Assembly (NCBI GenBank): GCA_015061245.1
Contig: SUWY01000020.1
Span: 1 to 38,625, forward strand
DNA from: Bacteroidales bacterium
GTDB lineage: Bacteria; Bacteroidota; Bacteroidia; Bacteroidales; Marinifilaceae
DNA: 38,625 nt
Direction of reading: 5' to 3'
A program made the translations under genes and the position numbers. Numbering within the stretch: position 1 is the stretch's first letter; the number at the start of each line of letters is the position of its first letter. Positions 18,482-27,837 of this stretch are shown piece after piece. The notes under the pieces were generated by a model, which made no database searches, was not told where the DNA came from, and saw nothing but the letters and a program-made list of their open reading frames with translations.

Positions 18482-19594
18482 ATGTGTAGGTATTTTTTAA
18501 TTATTTTTCACATGCTTATCTGTTTGAGTTGTGTTGAGATACAATCAGATAGCAATGATATTAGGAAGTTACAGTTTCCCGATATAGATGAGTATGTCCC
18601 TTCTGCTACAACTATACTTTTGGGAGGAGATTATATGCAACATTTGCCTCAACTTACCAGTGCGCAAAATTCCGATGGCAGTTATGATTTCCTTCCAACT
18701 TTGCGATATATGGACTCTTTATGGAGCAGTGCCGATTTGGTAGCTTTGAATTTTGAAACAACTATAGGTAGTGGTTCATATACCGGTTATCCTGTTTTCA
18801 AATCTCCTGTAGAGTGCATGAGTGCTTTGAAACAGAGTGGTGTGGATTTGATCTTTACTGCCAATAATCACTGCTGTGACGGAGGTAGGCGAGGCCTCGC
18901 CCGAACAATAGATTGTGCAGACTCTTTAGAGTTGTTACATGTTGGAACCTATCGCGATAGTATGGATTACGAGAAGAGTAGGGTTTTGTTTGTCAATAGT
19001 AACGGTATTGAGGTGGCATTTATGAACTATACATACGGTACGAATGGATTGCCGGTACCCAAGGGGCAGGTAGTTGGAATGATTGATACCAATGCAATTA
19101 AACGTGATTTGGAGTTGGCGGCGAGGGCAGATGTTAAAATTGTGGTGATGCATTGGGGATGGGAGTATGCAAGAACCGAGAACTATAATCAAAGAGCGTT
19201 GGGTAGGTTGTGCAGAGAGTGGGGTGCAGATTTTGTGGTTGGAGCGCATCCTCATGTGGTTCAGCCGGCAGAGCTGTATTGGAGTGGTGATTCGTTGCTT
19301 TGCGGAGGAGTGTTTTACTCTTTGGGTAACTTTATCTCAAATCAACGTGAACAGTTTAGAGATGGGGGAGTGAATATTAAGTTGTATATACTAAAGGATA
19401 TAGACGGAAAACTTAGTTTTGGCGTTGAGAGTGTGCCAGTCTGGGTACATAAATATATTGATAGTCATAAATATAGGTATGAAGTGTTGCCTGCATATAT
19501 TAAGGGTAAAGTACCTCTATCTGCATGGGATTCTATGCAGTTTGAACGTAGTGTAAAAGAGAATGAATTGCACATTCGCAATATATTTGTGTAA
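18482..19594 (+). CDS. CapA-family metallophosphatase-like lipoprotein
   Basis: A 370-residue protein of the CapA / PGA_cap family (calcineurin-like fold, named after poly-gamma-glutamate capsule synthesis). The N-terminus is a signal with a likely lipid Cys17 in CLSC; the -3 residue is not canonical. Metal-site motifs are in order: GGD at 48-50, NFE at 90-92, NNH at 128-130, HWGWEY at 224-229 and GAHPH at 254-258. No capB/capC genes are nearby, so a role in a poly-glutamate capsule is unsupported; a generic envelope phosphatase-like role is more likely. The gene contains the palindrome GGCGAGGCCTCGCC at about 18889-18902. Confidence 0.88.
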   Translation: MCRYFLIIFHMLICLSCVEIQSDSNDIRKLQFPDIDEYVPSATTILLGGDYMQHLPQLTSAQNSDGSYDFLPTLRYMDSLWSSADLVALNFETTIGSGSYTGYPVFKSPVECMSALKQSGVDLIFTANNHCCDGGRRGLARTIDCADSLELLHVGTYRDSMDYEKSRVLFVNSNGIEVAFMNYTYGTNGLPVPKGQVVGMIDTNAIKRDLELAARADVKIVVMHWGWEYARTENYNQRALGRLCREWGADFVVGAHPHVVQPAELYWSGDSLLCGGVFYSLGNFISNQREQFRDGGVNIKLYILKDIDGKLSFGVESVPVWVHKYIDSHKYRYEVLPAYIKGKVPLSAWDSMQFERSVKENELHIRNIFV

Positions 19595-19600
19595 TTTTTC

Positions 19601-19631
19601 TTGTCTATATTCTATTTTTTATTTACCTTTG
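19601..19631 (+). promoter_or_regulatory. Promoter of the acyl-CoA synthetase gene
   Basis: TTG at 19601-19603 is followed after exactly 20 bp by TACCTTTG (19624-19631). Transcription would begin about 19638, giving a leader of some ten bases and excluding any start upstream of 19649. Confidence 0.75.
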
Positions 19632-19648
19632 CATCGCGAAAACGAATA

Positions 19649-21301
19649 ATGTTTAATATGAGCGAAAGTTTTGTAAAACGAGTTGAAGAGGTAATTGTTA
19701 AAAGATGGGATTCTGAGGTCCTTAGTAATTACCGTGGTGTTACATACGCATATCGCGATGTAGCAAGAAAGATTGCAAAGTTACATATACTGTTCGAGGA
19801 GAGTGGTATTCAGAAGGGTGACAAGGTTGCTCTTTGTGGAAGAAATTCTGCAGAGTGGGGCATTTTGTTTATGGGAACATTAACATACGGAGCAGTTGCA
19901 GTTCCTATTTTGAACGATTTTACACCTGAAATTGTACACAATATTGTAAACCATTCAGAGGCTAAGTTGCTTTGTGCCGGTGATGGTACATGGGATCACC
20001 TTGATTTTACTGCAATGCCTAATATCATTGGTGCATTGAGAATTGAGGATTTCTCTATTAGAGAGTCTCGTTCCGAGGCTTTGAGCGCAACAAGAGCTAA
20101 GTTAAATGAGTTGTTCGGAAAGCGTTATCCTGAGAGATTTACAGCTAAAGATGTTTGCTACGAGGCAGAGCCATCAGTTGATACTTTGGCAATGATTAAC
20201 TATACTTCGGGTTCTACCGGATTGTCAAAGGGTGTTATGCTTAGCTATTCAAGCATGTTGGGTAACCTTGATTTTGCTATTCAGGCTTTGGGTAAACATC
20301 CGGGCAAGACATTGGTATCTATGTTGCCAATGGCCCATATGTACGGTATGGCTTTTGAGTTTATCTACGAGTTTATGACCGGTATGCATATCTACTTCTT
20401 GACAAAGGTGCCATCGCCACAGATTATCATCGATGCGTTGGCTACTGTTAAGCCTGCTATCGTGATCGCTGTACCTTTGATTATCGAGAAGATTGTTCGT
20501 AAGAAGGTATTCCCAATGCTTGAGAAACCTCACATGAAGGTTTTGATGAGTATTCCATTAGTGAATGATAAGATTCGTGAGACTATCCGTGAGAAGCTGC
20601 TTGCTGCCTTTGGTGGAAATGTGATGGAGGTTATTATCGGTGGAGCTGCATTGAATAAGGATGTGGAGAATTTCTTGAGATCTATTAATTTCCCTTATAC
20701 TGTTGGTTACGGAATGACAGAGTGTGGTCCTATCTTGGCGTATGATTGGTGGGAGACATTCAAGCCCGGTTCATGTGGTAAGGCTGCTTTGGGTATGACC
20801 TTAAAGATTGATTCTGCTGATCCTGAGAATATTGTTGGAGAGATTTGTGCGAAGGGTCAAAATGTAATGCAGGGATACTTCAAGAATGAGGAGGCTACTG
20901 CCGAGGCTATCGATAGTGATGGCTGGTTGCATACAGGTGATTTGGGAGTAATTGATAAGGATGGTTATCTGTTCATCCGTGGAAGAATTAAGAATATGCT
21001 TCTTGGTCCTAGCGGACAGAATATCTACCCAGAGGAGATTGAGGATAAGTTGAACAATTTGCTTTACATAGGTGAGTCTGTAGTTGTAGATCGCGGCGGA
21101 CGTTTGGTTGCATTGGTTTATCCTGATATGGAGCAGGTAGAGGCTAACCCGGTTGAGGATTTGCAGGCTGCAATTACTGCTGATGTTAAAGTATTGAACA
21201 AGGAGTTGCCAAATTACAGCCAGATTAGTAGTGTTGAGGTGCGTGACACTGAGTTCGAGAAGACTCCGAAGAAGAGTATTAAACGTTATTTGTACAAGTA
21301 A
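19649..21301 (+). CDS. AMP-dependent acyl-CoA synthetase (long-chain fatty acid ligase)
   Basis: A 550-residue adenylate-forming enzyme that should activate fatty acids as acyl-AMP then acyl-CoA. The ATP loop YTSGSTGLSKGV is at 185-196. YGMTECGP and GWLHTGDLG mark the core, and the C-terminal catalytic lysine is in KTPKKSIKRY. I chose ATG 19649 (a second ATG is at 19658) because the promoter lies between 19601 and 19631. It is a FadD-like housekeeping type; true substrate chain length is not readable. It is followed by a strong terminator. Confidence 0.93.
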   Translation: MFNMSESFVKRVEEVIVKRWDSEVLSNYRGVTYAYRDVARKIAKLHILFEESGIQKGDKVALCGRNSAEWGILFMGTLTYGAVAVPILNDFTPEIVHNIVNHSEAKLLCAGDGTWDHLDFTAMPNIIGALRIEDFSIRESRSEALSATRAKLNELFGKRYPERFTAKDVCYEAEPSVDTLAMINYTSGSTGLSKGVMLSYSSMLGNLDFAIQALGKHPGKTLVSMLPMAHMYGMAFEFIYEFMTGMHIYFLTKVPSPQIIIDALATVKPAIVIAVPLIIEKIVRKKVFPMLEKPHMKVLMSIPLVNDKIRETIREKLLAAFGGNVMEVIIGGAALNKDVENFLRSINFPYTVGYGMTECGPILAYDWWETFKPGSCGKAALGMTLKIDSADPENIVGEICAKGQNVMQGYFKNEEATAEAIDSDGWLHTGDLGVIDKDGYLFIRGRIKNMLLGPSGQNIYPEEIEDKLNNLLYIGESVVVDRGGRLVALVYPDMEQVEANPVEDLQAAITADVKVLNKELPNYSQISSVEVRDTEFEKTPKKSIKRYLYK

Positions 21302-21338
21302 TTATCAGTTTCATATACATATTGCTTGATTGGGGAGT

Positions 21339-21372
21339 GAGGTGAAGTTTCATAGCTTCACCTCCTTTTTTT
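21339..21372 (+). terminator. Terminator of the acyl-CoA synthetase gene
   Basis: GAGGTGAAG - TTTCATAG - CTTCACCTC is a perfect 9-bp stem followed by C and seven T's. Confidence 0.92.
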
Positions 21373-21406
21373 GTTTGATTTGTGAATAAAGTGTTGAATA
21401 TTTTTA

Positions 21407-21414
21407 TAATTTTG
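21407..21414 (+). promoter_or_regulatory. -7 box of the alkaline phosphatase gene
   Basis: TAATTTTG, a perfect TAnnTTTG match 38 bp before the ATG and after the preceding terminator. The upstream TTTG (21379-21382) is spaced 24 bp, longer than usual. Confidence 0.55.
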
Positions 21415-21452
21415 ACCTTTATTAAGGTAGAATATTTGTAAAGTTCAAAATA

Positions 21453-22877
21453 ATGAAAAAGACATTTTTATCAATCGTGCTGATGGTTGCCTGTATGGTT
21501 GCTTTCGGTGCTGCACCTAAAAAGAGTGCAAAGTCAAAAGATGCCAAGTATGTTATCTATTTCATTTGCGATGGAATGGGTATGAATCAGGTTAATGGTG
21601 CTGAGATGTATTTGGCTGAGTTAGAGGGAAGAATTGGAATTACTCCATTGAATTTTACTCTTTTCCCATCATTTGGTTACGCTACAACGTTCTCTGCCAC
21701 TAATGGGGTTACCGATTCTGCTGCATCGGGAACTGCTTTGGCTACCGGTAAGAAGACCAAAAACAGCCGTTTGGGTGTAAGTGTTGATGCTAAAGAGTCA
21801 TTCCGTAGTGTTGCTATGAGTGCAAAGGCGAGCGGTAAGAGTGTAGGAATTGCTACAACGGTAAGTGTCGATCATGCAACTCCGGGTGCATTCTATGCAC
21901 ATCAGGCAGACAGAGGAATGTATTATGAGATTGCTCTTGAGATTCCTGAGTCTCAGTTTGATTTCTTCGGAGGTTCCGGTTTCTTGCAGCCTCGTAAGCG
22001 CGGAGCAGAGAAGAGTATCTATGAGGTTTTCGATGAGACCGGTTACAGTGTAGCATATGGATATGAAGAGGCTCGAAAAATGGTTGATGCCAAGACTGAT
22101 AAGTTGATTGTTGTTAGCAAGAAGGGTAAGGCTCAAGATGCGCTTCCAATGGCTATCGATCGTGCTGAGGATGATTTGAGAATGGATCAGATTACCGATT
22201 TGGCTATCGAGTCATTGAAGGATGATAAGGATGGATTCTTTTTGATGGTTGAGTGTGGAATGATAGATTGGGCAGGTCACAGCAACGATGCATCTACATG
22301 CTTTAAGGAGGTTATTGATTTCCAGCGTTCAGTTGATGTTGCTTTGAAGTTCTATGAGGAGCATCCTGATGAGACTTTGATTGTGATTACTGCTGACCAC
22401 GAGACCGGAGGATTGGGATTGGGTGCAGGTCCATACGAGTTGCAGTTAAAGCACTTGGAGCACCAGAAGTGCTCAAAGAATGAGTTGACAGCAAGAATTG
22501 CTAAATATACCGAGGGTAAGGCTAAAGAGGAGATTACATGGGATTATATCAAGCCATTCATAAGCGAGCAGGTTGGATTGTTTACAAAGGTGCCTGTTCC
22601 TCCATACTACGAGCAGGAGTTAATCAGAACTTTTGAGCGTTCATTCGGACCAAATGTTGAGAAGGTAAAATCAATGTATAGCGCAGCTAACCCATTGGCT
22701 AGCAATGCAATTGATATTCTTAATAGAATCTCTTTGGTCTCATGGGGAAGTGGAGGGCACTCTGCTGCTTATGTTCCAGTATATGCTATTGGTGCTAACC
22801 GTCAATTATTTGAGGGTAAGACCGATAATGCAGAGATTCCAAGTAAGTTGGCTGAAGCTATGGGCATAGAGTTTTAA
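21453..22877 (+). CDS. Alkaline phosphatase, exported
   Basis: A 474-residue secreted phosphomonoesterase of the PhoA superfamily. A signal peptide (MKKTFLSIVLMVACMVAFGA) is followed by the metal Asp40 in FICDGMGMN and the nucleophile Ser89 in TDSAASGTALATG. Later ligands are visible in VDHATPGAFYAH, CGMIDWAGHSND, TADHETGG and GSGGHSAAYVP. It should release phosphate in the periplasm. The last 20 bp overlap the 3' end of tilS on the opposite strand, so there is no terminator between them. Confidence 0.94.
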   Translation: MKKTFLSIVLMVACMVAFGAAPKKSAKSKDAKYVIYFICDGMGMNQVNGAEMYLAELEGRIGITPLNFTLFPSFGYATTFSATNGVTDSAASGTALATGKKTKNSRLGVSVDAKESFRSVAMSAKASGKSVGIATTVSVDHATPGAFYAHQADRGMYYEIALEIPESQFDFFGGSGFLQPRKRGAEKSIYEVFDETGYSVAYGYEEARKMVDAKTDKLIVVSKKGKAQDALPMAIDRAEDDLRMDQITDLAIESLKDDKDGFFLMVECGMIDWAGHSNDASTCFKEVIDFQRSVDVALKFYEEHPDETLIVITADHETGGLGLGAGPYELQLKHLEHQKCSKNELTARIAKYTEGKAKEEITWDYIKPFISEQVGLFTKVPVPPYYEQELIRTFERSFGPNVEKVKSMYSAANPLASNAIDILNRISLVSWGSGGHSAAYVPVYAIGANRQLFEGKTDNAEIPSKLAEAMGIEF

Positions 22878-24207
22878 CGATTAGAACTCTTTGAGTTTGC
22901 GTGGTTACTCTTAACTCCTCGCATGCTCTTAATCCAATAATCCACATAATCCCGTTGCTATCGCACAGTAGCGGGATTTTTTCACGTTCATAACTATTGA
23001 TTTTTGCGTCGTTTAGAATGTCGCTGACAAGTTTTGAGCACCCCCTCATTCCAAATGGTTTCATTCTGTCTCCACTTTGAATGTTTCTGATTTTCAGCGG
23101 AAATTCTACTTTATCTAAATCAAAGTAGGCGTATGTAGGCTCTTTGATTATCTCTTTTGTTGAGATTGTGTCATTGTGAATTTGGAACTCTAATGTGCCG
23201 ATAGCAGTTGAATAGCTGTGCTGTAGCTCCTCTTCGGAATTAATAAAAATCTCTTCGCTCTTTGTTGTGTTGTTTTCGGTGATATATACTCCGTTACGTT
23301 CAAAGAGAATCTTATATTCGGGCGAGGTTAGATGTTTGCCGGGATTTGTGCTGTTGGATAGCTCCATAAAGGCGCAAATCTGCTCTTCGTTGAATCCTAA
23401 AGGTGCAAGTATTTCGTATGCTACGGTAATGGGCGAGGCCTCGCTCATTAATCTTTTAATCTCTATTTTTGTTATGCCGTTTCCCTGTTGCACGAGAATT
23501 TCGCCAGCCGACTTTTGAATAGCAGCGCGGTAGATTGCCTCAATGCCTTGCATGCGTGTTGCGTTTCTGCAAAATGTTTGCGTTACCGATGGATTTAGCT
23601 CTTTGAGGATAGGGAATACGCTGTTGCGAAGAGTGTTTCGCTTTGCGATATTTTGTGTATTCGTGCTGTCCTCTCGGTGTGAAATTCCATTCTGGTTAAG
23701 ATATTCAAGCAGTTCATTGTGAGTAAATTGTAACAGTGGACGCAAAATATTTCCACTCTTTTCACGAATGCCGCATAGCCCTAAAATTCCGGTACCTCGA
23801 ATCTGGTTTAAAAGGAGGGTTTCGGCAAGGTCGTCGGCATTGTGTGCAATTAACAGCATGGCGTTCTTACCGCACTCTTTTGCGAACCAAGCGTAGCGCA
23901 GTTCACGGGCAGCCATCTCAATGCTGACTCCATTTTGTGTGGCATACTCAGTGGTGTTGCACTCGTGAATGCGGCATGCAATTCCATGCTCTTTGCAGAA
24001 TGTCTCGACAAAGTGCTGATCTTCGTTGCTCTCTTCGCCGCGAAGGTGGAAATTTACATGAAGCACAGTGGGGTGGAGCTGCAGATTGTGTAGTGCAGTT
24101 AGTAGTGCCATTGAGTCGGCTCCACCGCTAACTCCTACAAAAAGCGGCTTTCCTGTAGAGTTGTATTTTGCAAGAAACTCCTTTATGTGACTCTCAATAT
24201 GCTTCAT
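22858..24207 (-). CDS. tilS: tRNA(Ile)-lysidine synthase
   Basis: A 449-residue PP-loop ATPase that converts C34 of the CAU-anticodon tRNA(Ile) to lysidine, letting it read AUA. The ATP motif SGGADS is at 27-32, followed by HNADDLAETLLLNQIRGTGILGL. The C-terminal substrate domain ends the protein, with the motif GDRMKPFGMRG. I chose the ATG at 24207; an in-frame GTG at 24228 would overlap the upstream ABC-F gene by 11 bp. It lies 10 bp after the ABC-F stop, so both are probably one transcript. Confidence 0.94.
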   Translation of the reverse strand: MKHIESHIKEFLAKYNSTGKPLFVGVSGGADSMALLTALHNLQLHPTVLHVNFHLRGEESNEDQHFVETFCKEHGIACRIHECNTTEYATQNGVSIEMAARELRYAWFAKECGKNAMLLIAHNADDLAETLLLNQIRGTGILGLCGIREKSGNILRPLLQFTHNELLEYLNQNGISHREDSTNTQNIAKRNTLRNSVFPILKELNPSVTQTFCRNATRMQGIEAIYRAAIQKSAGEILVQQGNGITKIEIKRLMSEASPITVAYEILAPLGFNEEQICAFMELSNSTNPGKHLTSPEYKILFERNGVYITENNTTKSEEIFINSEEELQHSYSTAIGTLEFQIHNDTISTKEIIKEPTYAYFDLDKVEFPLKIRNIQSGDRMKPFGMRGCSKLVSDILNDAKINSYEREKIPLLCDSNGIMWIIGLRACEELRVTTQTQRVLIVKTLCP

Positions 24208-24217
24208 GGTTCTGTTT

Positions 24218-26092
24218 TTAAATTTCACTTAGTTCAAGCCAACGCATCTCCTTCTCGTCAAGAATCTCTTTCAATTCGCTATATCGATTTGATAGTTCGA
24301 CAATTGAGTCGGCACTCTCGCTTCCCGATGACAGTTTGGCTTCGATTTGGGCCTTTTCGCTGTTGAGCTCCTCCATATCCTTCTCAAGTTGCTCCATTTC
24401 ACGCTTCTCGGAGTAGCTCAATTTACGTTTTTTGGGCGAGGCCACCGGTTGAGCGCTTGGCTTTTTGGTTATGGTTTGTGCTGCTTGGGTAGCTTTCAGC
24501 TCCTCTTGCTCCTCTAAGTAGTTGCGATATTGGGTGTAGTTGCCGGGGAAGTCGCGAACTGAGCCCTCGCCCTCGAAAGCAAATACTCGCTCACACACCT
24601 TGTCGGTAAAGTAGCGGTCGTGCGATACCACAATCAGACAGCCTCGGAACTGTTTCAGATACTCCTCCAAAACGTTTAATGTTATGATATCGAGGTCGTT
24701 TGTGGGCTCGTCAAGAATAAGGAAGTTGGGGTTGGCAATCAATACTGTAAGTAGGTACAATCGGCGTCTTTCTCCTCCGCTAAGCTTCTCAACAAGAGAG
24801 TATTGTTGTTTGGTTGGGAAGAGGAAGTACTCAAGGAATTGCGATGCCGAAAGAACCTTGCCATTTCCCATATCGATACGCTCTGCATGCTTTTTTACCA
24901 CATCGATGACCCTGTCTTCGGGGTTGAAGGTGATTCCCTCCTGTCTATAGTAGCCATAAACGACGGTCTCGCCCACCTCAACAGTTCCGCTGTCGGGGGT
25001 AAGTGCTCCGGTAATGATATTCAGGAAGGTACTTTTACCCGCACCGTTTTTGCCCACAATTCCGATTTTGTCGCCTCGGGTAAATTTGTATGAAAAATCT
25101 TTCAGGTAGTATTTACCCTCCCATGTGAAGTTGGCATTTTCGAGCTCCAAAATCTTCTTGCCAAGGCGATGTCCCTGTATGTTGATGTCCAATTTTCTGT
25201 TGTCTACTGTTTGTGACACTGTCTCTTGCAGCTTGTGGAAGTTGTCAATCCTATATTGGGCTTTATGGCTTCGAGCCTGTGGCATGCGTCGCATCCACTC
25301 CTGCTCGGTGCGGAACAGGTTCCTCGCCTTGTCAAGCGCTGCACTGCGTGCCGCCAATCGCTCCTCTCGCTTCTCCAGGTAGTAGGAGTAGTTGCCCTCG
25401 TAACTAAACAACTCGTTGTTGTCGAGCTCAAGGATGTGGTTACAAACCCTGTCAAGGAAATAACGGTCGTGGGTAACCATCAAAAGTGTGGCCTTGCTCG
25501 TACTTAAATAGTTCTCAAGCCACTCGGTCATCTCGGTGTCAAGATGGTTGGTGGGCTCGTCCAAGAGAAGAAAATCGGGCTCACTTATAAGTACCTTTGC
25601 CAATCCGACACGTTTACGCTGACCTCCCGAAAGCTCCGAGATCTTTTTATCGAAATCATTTAGGTTTAGCTTTGATAAAATCTGTTTAGCGGTGGCCTCG
25701 AAACCCCATCCGTTTATCTCATCCATGATTGGAATGAGTGCTTCAATCTCCTTTTCATCGTTATTCTTTACAGCAATTTCATACCGTTCAATAGTCTTCA
25801 AGAGCTTTGAATCGGAGCGAAAGATCTCATCTATGAGACGATTATCGGGGTCCAAATCGGGGTCCTGCTCCAGATATCCGATCTTTAAATCGTTTCTGAA
25901 GATAACTGTTCCCGTTTGGGCAGAATCGCGCGAAGCAATGATTTTCAACAATGTAGATTTTCCAACTCCATTCTTTGCAATCAATGCGGTTTTGTCTCCG
26001 CGAGCAATTCCGAAAGATATATTTTCGAATAATAAATTCTCTCCGAAGCGTTTAGAAAGATTTTCAACCTGCAAATAACTAACTTGTGCCAT
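24218..26092 (-). CDS. ABC-F family ATPase (Uup-like)
   Basis: A 624-residue cytoplasmic protein with two ABC domains and no membrane spans. Domain 1: Walker A AKNGVGKST at 39-47 (Ala where Gly is usual at the first position), signature LSGGQRKRV and Walker B LLLDEPTNHLD. Domain 2: GKNGAGKST, LSGGERRRL and LILDEPTNDLD. A charged coiled-coil tail at about 555-620 matches the Uup-type C-terminal domain. ABC-F proteins act on ribosomes or, for Uup, affect DNA and ribosome metabolism; transport is not expected. It shares a compact divergent promoter region with parA. Confidence 0.93.
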   Translation of the reverse strand: MAQVSYLQVENLSKRFGENLLFENISFGIARGDKTALIAKNGVGKSTLLKIIASRDSAQTGTVIFRNDLKIGYLEQDPDLDPDNRLIDEIFRSDSKLLKTIERYEIAVKNNDEKEIEALIPIMDEINGWGFEATAKQILSKLNLNDFDKKISELSGGQRKRVGLAKVLISEPDFLLLDEPTNHLDTEMTEWLENYLSTSKATLLMVTHDRYFLDRVCNHILELDNNELFSYEGNYSYYLEKREERLAARSAALDKARNLFRTEQEWMRRMPQARSHKAQYRIDNFHKLQETVSQTVDNRKLDINIQGHRLGKKILELENANFTWEGKYYLKDFSYKFTRGDKIGIVGKNGAGKSTFLNIITGALTPDSGTVEVGETVVYGYYRQEGITFNPEDRVIDVVKKHAERIDMGNGKVLSASQFLEYFLFPTKQQYSLVEKLSGGERRRLYLLTVLIANPNFLILDEPTNDLDIITLNVLEEYLKQFRGCLIVVSHDRYFTDKVCERVFAFEGEGSVRDFPGNYTQYRNYLEEQEELKATQAAQTITKKPSAQPVASPKKRKLSYSEKREMEQLEKDMEELNSEKAQIEAKLSSGSESADSIVELSNRYSELKEILDEKEMRWLELSEI

Positions 26093-26111
26093 ATTCCTAT
26101 AAATATTGCCG

Positions 26112-26140
26112 TAAAGGTAGTGAAATTTTTAGTACCTTTA
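26112..26140. promoter_or_regulatory. Divergent mirror-image -7 boxes (ABC-F / parA)
   Basis: TAAAGGTA (26112-26119, read TACCTTTA on the minus strand) and TACCTTTA (26133-26140) form an exact 8-bp inverted repeat 13 bp apart. Each matches 7 of 8 positions of TAnnTTTG, and they point away from each other toward the ABC-F gene and parA. Two polymerases could not occupy both at once. Confidence 0.55.
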
Positions 26141-26165
26141 CACCCTGAAATTAGAGAGTTATTTT

Positions 26166-26933
26166 ATGGCAAAAGTAATAGCTGTTGCAAATCAGAAAGG
26201 TGGAGTTGGAAAGACCACCTCGGCGGTCAATTTGGCTGCCAGTTTGGCCGTGCTTGAGAAGCAGGTTTTGCTAATTGATGCGGACCCTCAGGGCAATGCA
26301 ACTTCGGGACTCGGATTCAATTTAAGTGAGTTGCAGGGAAGGACTATATATGAGTGTCTTGCTGGCGAGATGGGCATTAAAGAGGTGATGCTTCCAACCG
26401 AGATAGATAGGTTGTCTTTGTGTCCGTCCGATATCAATTTGGTAGGAGCCGAGGTAGAACTTATTGAGATGGAGAACCGTGAAAAAGTTTTAACAAACTT
26501 GATAAACGATGTTCGCGAGATGTTTGATTATATCATTATCGACTGTTCGCCGTCGTTGGGTTTGATTACGGTAAACTCTTTGACAGCTGCCGATTCGGTA
26601 ATAATTCCTGTTCAGTGCCAATATTATGCTCTTGAGGGACTTGGTAAATTGTTGAGTACAATTAAGCTTATTCAACGCCGTTTGAATACCGATTTGCAGA
26701 TTGAGGGCTTCTTACTAACCATGTATGATGCACGCGTATCACTATCTCATCAGGTTGAGGAGGAGGTGCGTGGCAGATTCCAGGATATGGTATTCTCAAC
26801 TGTTGTAAATCAGAATATTCGTCTTGCCGAGGCACCAAGTTATGGAAAACCTGCAATTCTGTACGATGCAAATTGTAAGGGTGCATCTGACTATATGAAG
26901 GTTGCAGTTGAGATTATAAACAGAAACAGATGA
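26166..26933 (+). CDS. parA: Chromosome-partitioning ATPase ParA (Soj)
   Basis: A 255-residue Walker-type partition ATPase. The deviant Walker A KGGVGKTT is at 11-18, with the [13 protein letters not shown] and [14 protein letters not shown] motifs following. There is no N-terminal HTH, as in chromosomal Soj proteins. It moves the origin region together with ParB. It heads a tight run of six genes; parB begins 9 bp downstream. Confidence 0.96.
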   Translation: MAKVIAVANQKGGVGKTTSAVNLAASLAVLEKQVLLIDADPQGNATSGLGFNLSELQGRTIYECLAGEMGIKEVMLPTEIDRLSLCPSDINLVGAEVELIEMENREKVLTNLINDVREMFDYIIIDCSPSLGLITVNSLTAADSVIIPVQCQYYALEGLGKLLSTIKLIQRRLNTDLQIEGFLLTMYDARVSLSHQVEEEVRGRFQDMVFSTVVNQNIRLAEAPSYGKPAILYDANCKGASDYMKVAVEIINRNR

Positions 26934-26942
26934 TTTTAAACT

Positions 26943-27833
26943 ATGGCTAAAAAGGTTTTAGGTAAGGGTTTGGGAGCTTTGATTGGTTCCGATGCTGTTG
27001 AGATGGAGAGAACAGTCTCTGCTGCAGTAAAGGAGTTGCCATTGGGTAATATTATTCCCAATCCTAATCAACCAAGAAAGTTGTTTGATGATGAGGCTCT
27101 TGCCGAGCTTTCTGATTCAATAAAGTCGATAGGTTTGGTTCAGCCGATTACAGTACGCTCTATTGCTGATGGTAATTATGAGATTATTGCCGGGGAGCGT
27201 CGTTACCGTGCAGCAAAGATGGCCGGTTTGGCAACAATTCCCGCATATATTCGTGAAACCGATAATGATGAGGTTCTGGCTTTGGCTCTTATTGAGAATA
27301 TCCAGCGCGAGGATTTGAATGCCATGGAGGTTGCATTCAGTTACCATCGCCTAATGGAGGAGTGTAATTTGACCCAGGAGTCATTGAGCGATATGGTTGG
27401 AAAAAAACGTGCCACTGTTGCCAACTATTTGCGTTTGTTGAACTTGCCTGCAGAGATTCAGAAGGCTGTTCGCGAGAAGGAGTTGAGTATGGGTCATGCA
27501 CGCGCTTTGTTGGGATTGAACGATGTTGAGACTCAGTTGGAGATTTTCGAGCAGATTAAGAGTTATGACTTGTCGGTTCGTAAGGTTGAGGCTATTGTTC
27601 AAGACCTGTTGGATGGCGTTAAGGTTGAGATGCCGGGTGGCGAAGCTTTGGAGGCTAAGCCTGTGCGTAAAAAGGCAGAGTTGGGAGTCTATTCAGCTTT
27701 ACAGGATAAGTTGCGCAGCCATTTCAATCAAAAGGTTACTTTGGTTCGTAACGAGAATGGTCGAGGTAAGATTGTTTTGCCGTTCAAGTCTGACGAGGAG
27801 TTGGAGAGAATTATATCATTGTTGGATAGATAA
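26943..27833 (+). CDS. parB: Chromosome-partitioning protein ParB (Spo0J), CTPase
   Basis: A 296-residue ParB. It starts with a KGLGALIG segment that in the family contacts ParA. The ParB/Srx domain carries NPNQPRKLFD and the CTP-binding patch GERRYRAAKMAG and ENIQREDLNAMEVA. A central HTH (LTQESLSDMVGKKRATVANYLRLL) binds parS, and the C-terminus dimerises. I found no convincing parS palindrome in the window. The next gene begins 4 bp downstream. Confidence 0.96.
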   Translation: MAKKVLGKGLGALIGSDAVEMERTVSAAVKELPLGNIIPNPNQPRKLFDDEALAELSDSIKSIGLVQPITVRSIADGNYEIIAGERRYRAAKMAGLATIPAYIRETDNDEVLALALIENIQREDLNAMEVAFSYHRLMEECNLTQESLSDMVGKKRATVANYLRLLNLPAEIQKAVREKELSMGHARALLGLNDVETQLEIFEQIKSYDLSVRKVEAIVQDLLDGVKVEMPGGEALEAKPVRKKAELGVYSALQDKLRSHFNQKVTLVRNENGRGKIVLPFKSDEELERIISLLDR

Positions 27834-27837
27834 GGGA

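Noticed and set aside
18482-19594. Poly-gamma-glutamate capsule locus
   Set aside because: Only a CapA-like gene is present; no capB, capC or capsule export genes are nearby.
19601-19648. Upstream start for the acyl-CoA synthetase
   Set aside because: The segment contains the TTG-N20-TACCTTTG promoter, so it would not be in the mRNA.
27523-27837. Longer start for the DUF5683 gene overlapping parB
   Set aside because: The extension lies out of frame inside parB and has no family similarity; a clean signal peptide starts at 27838.
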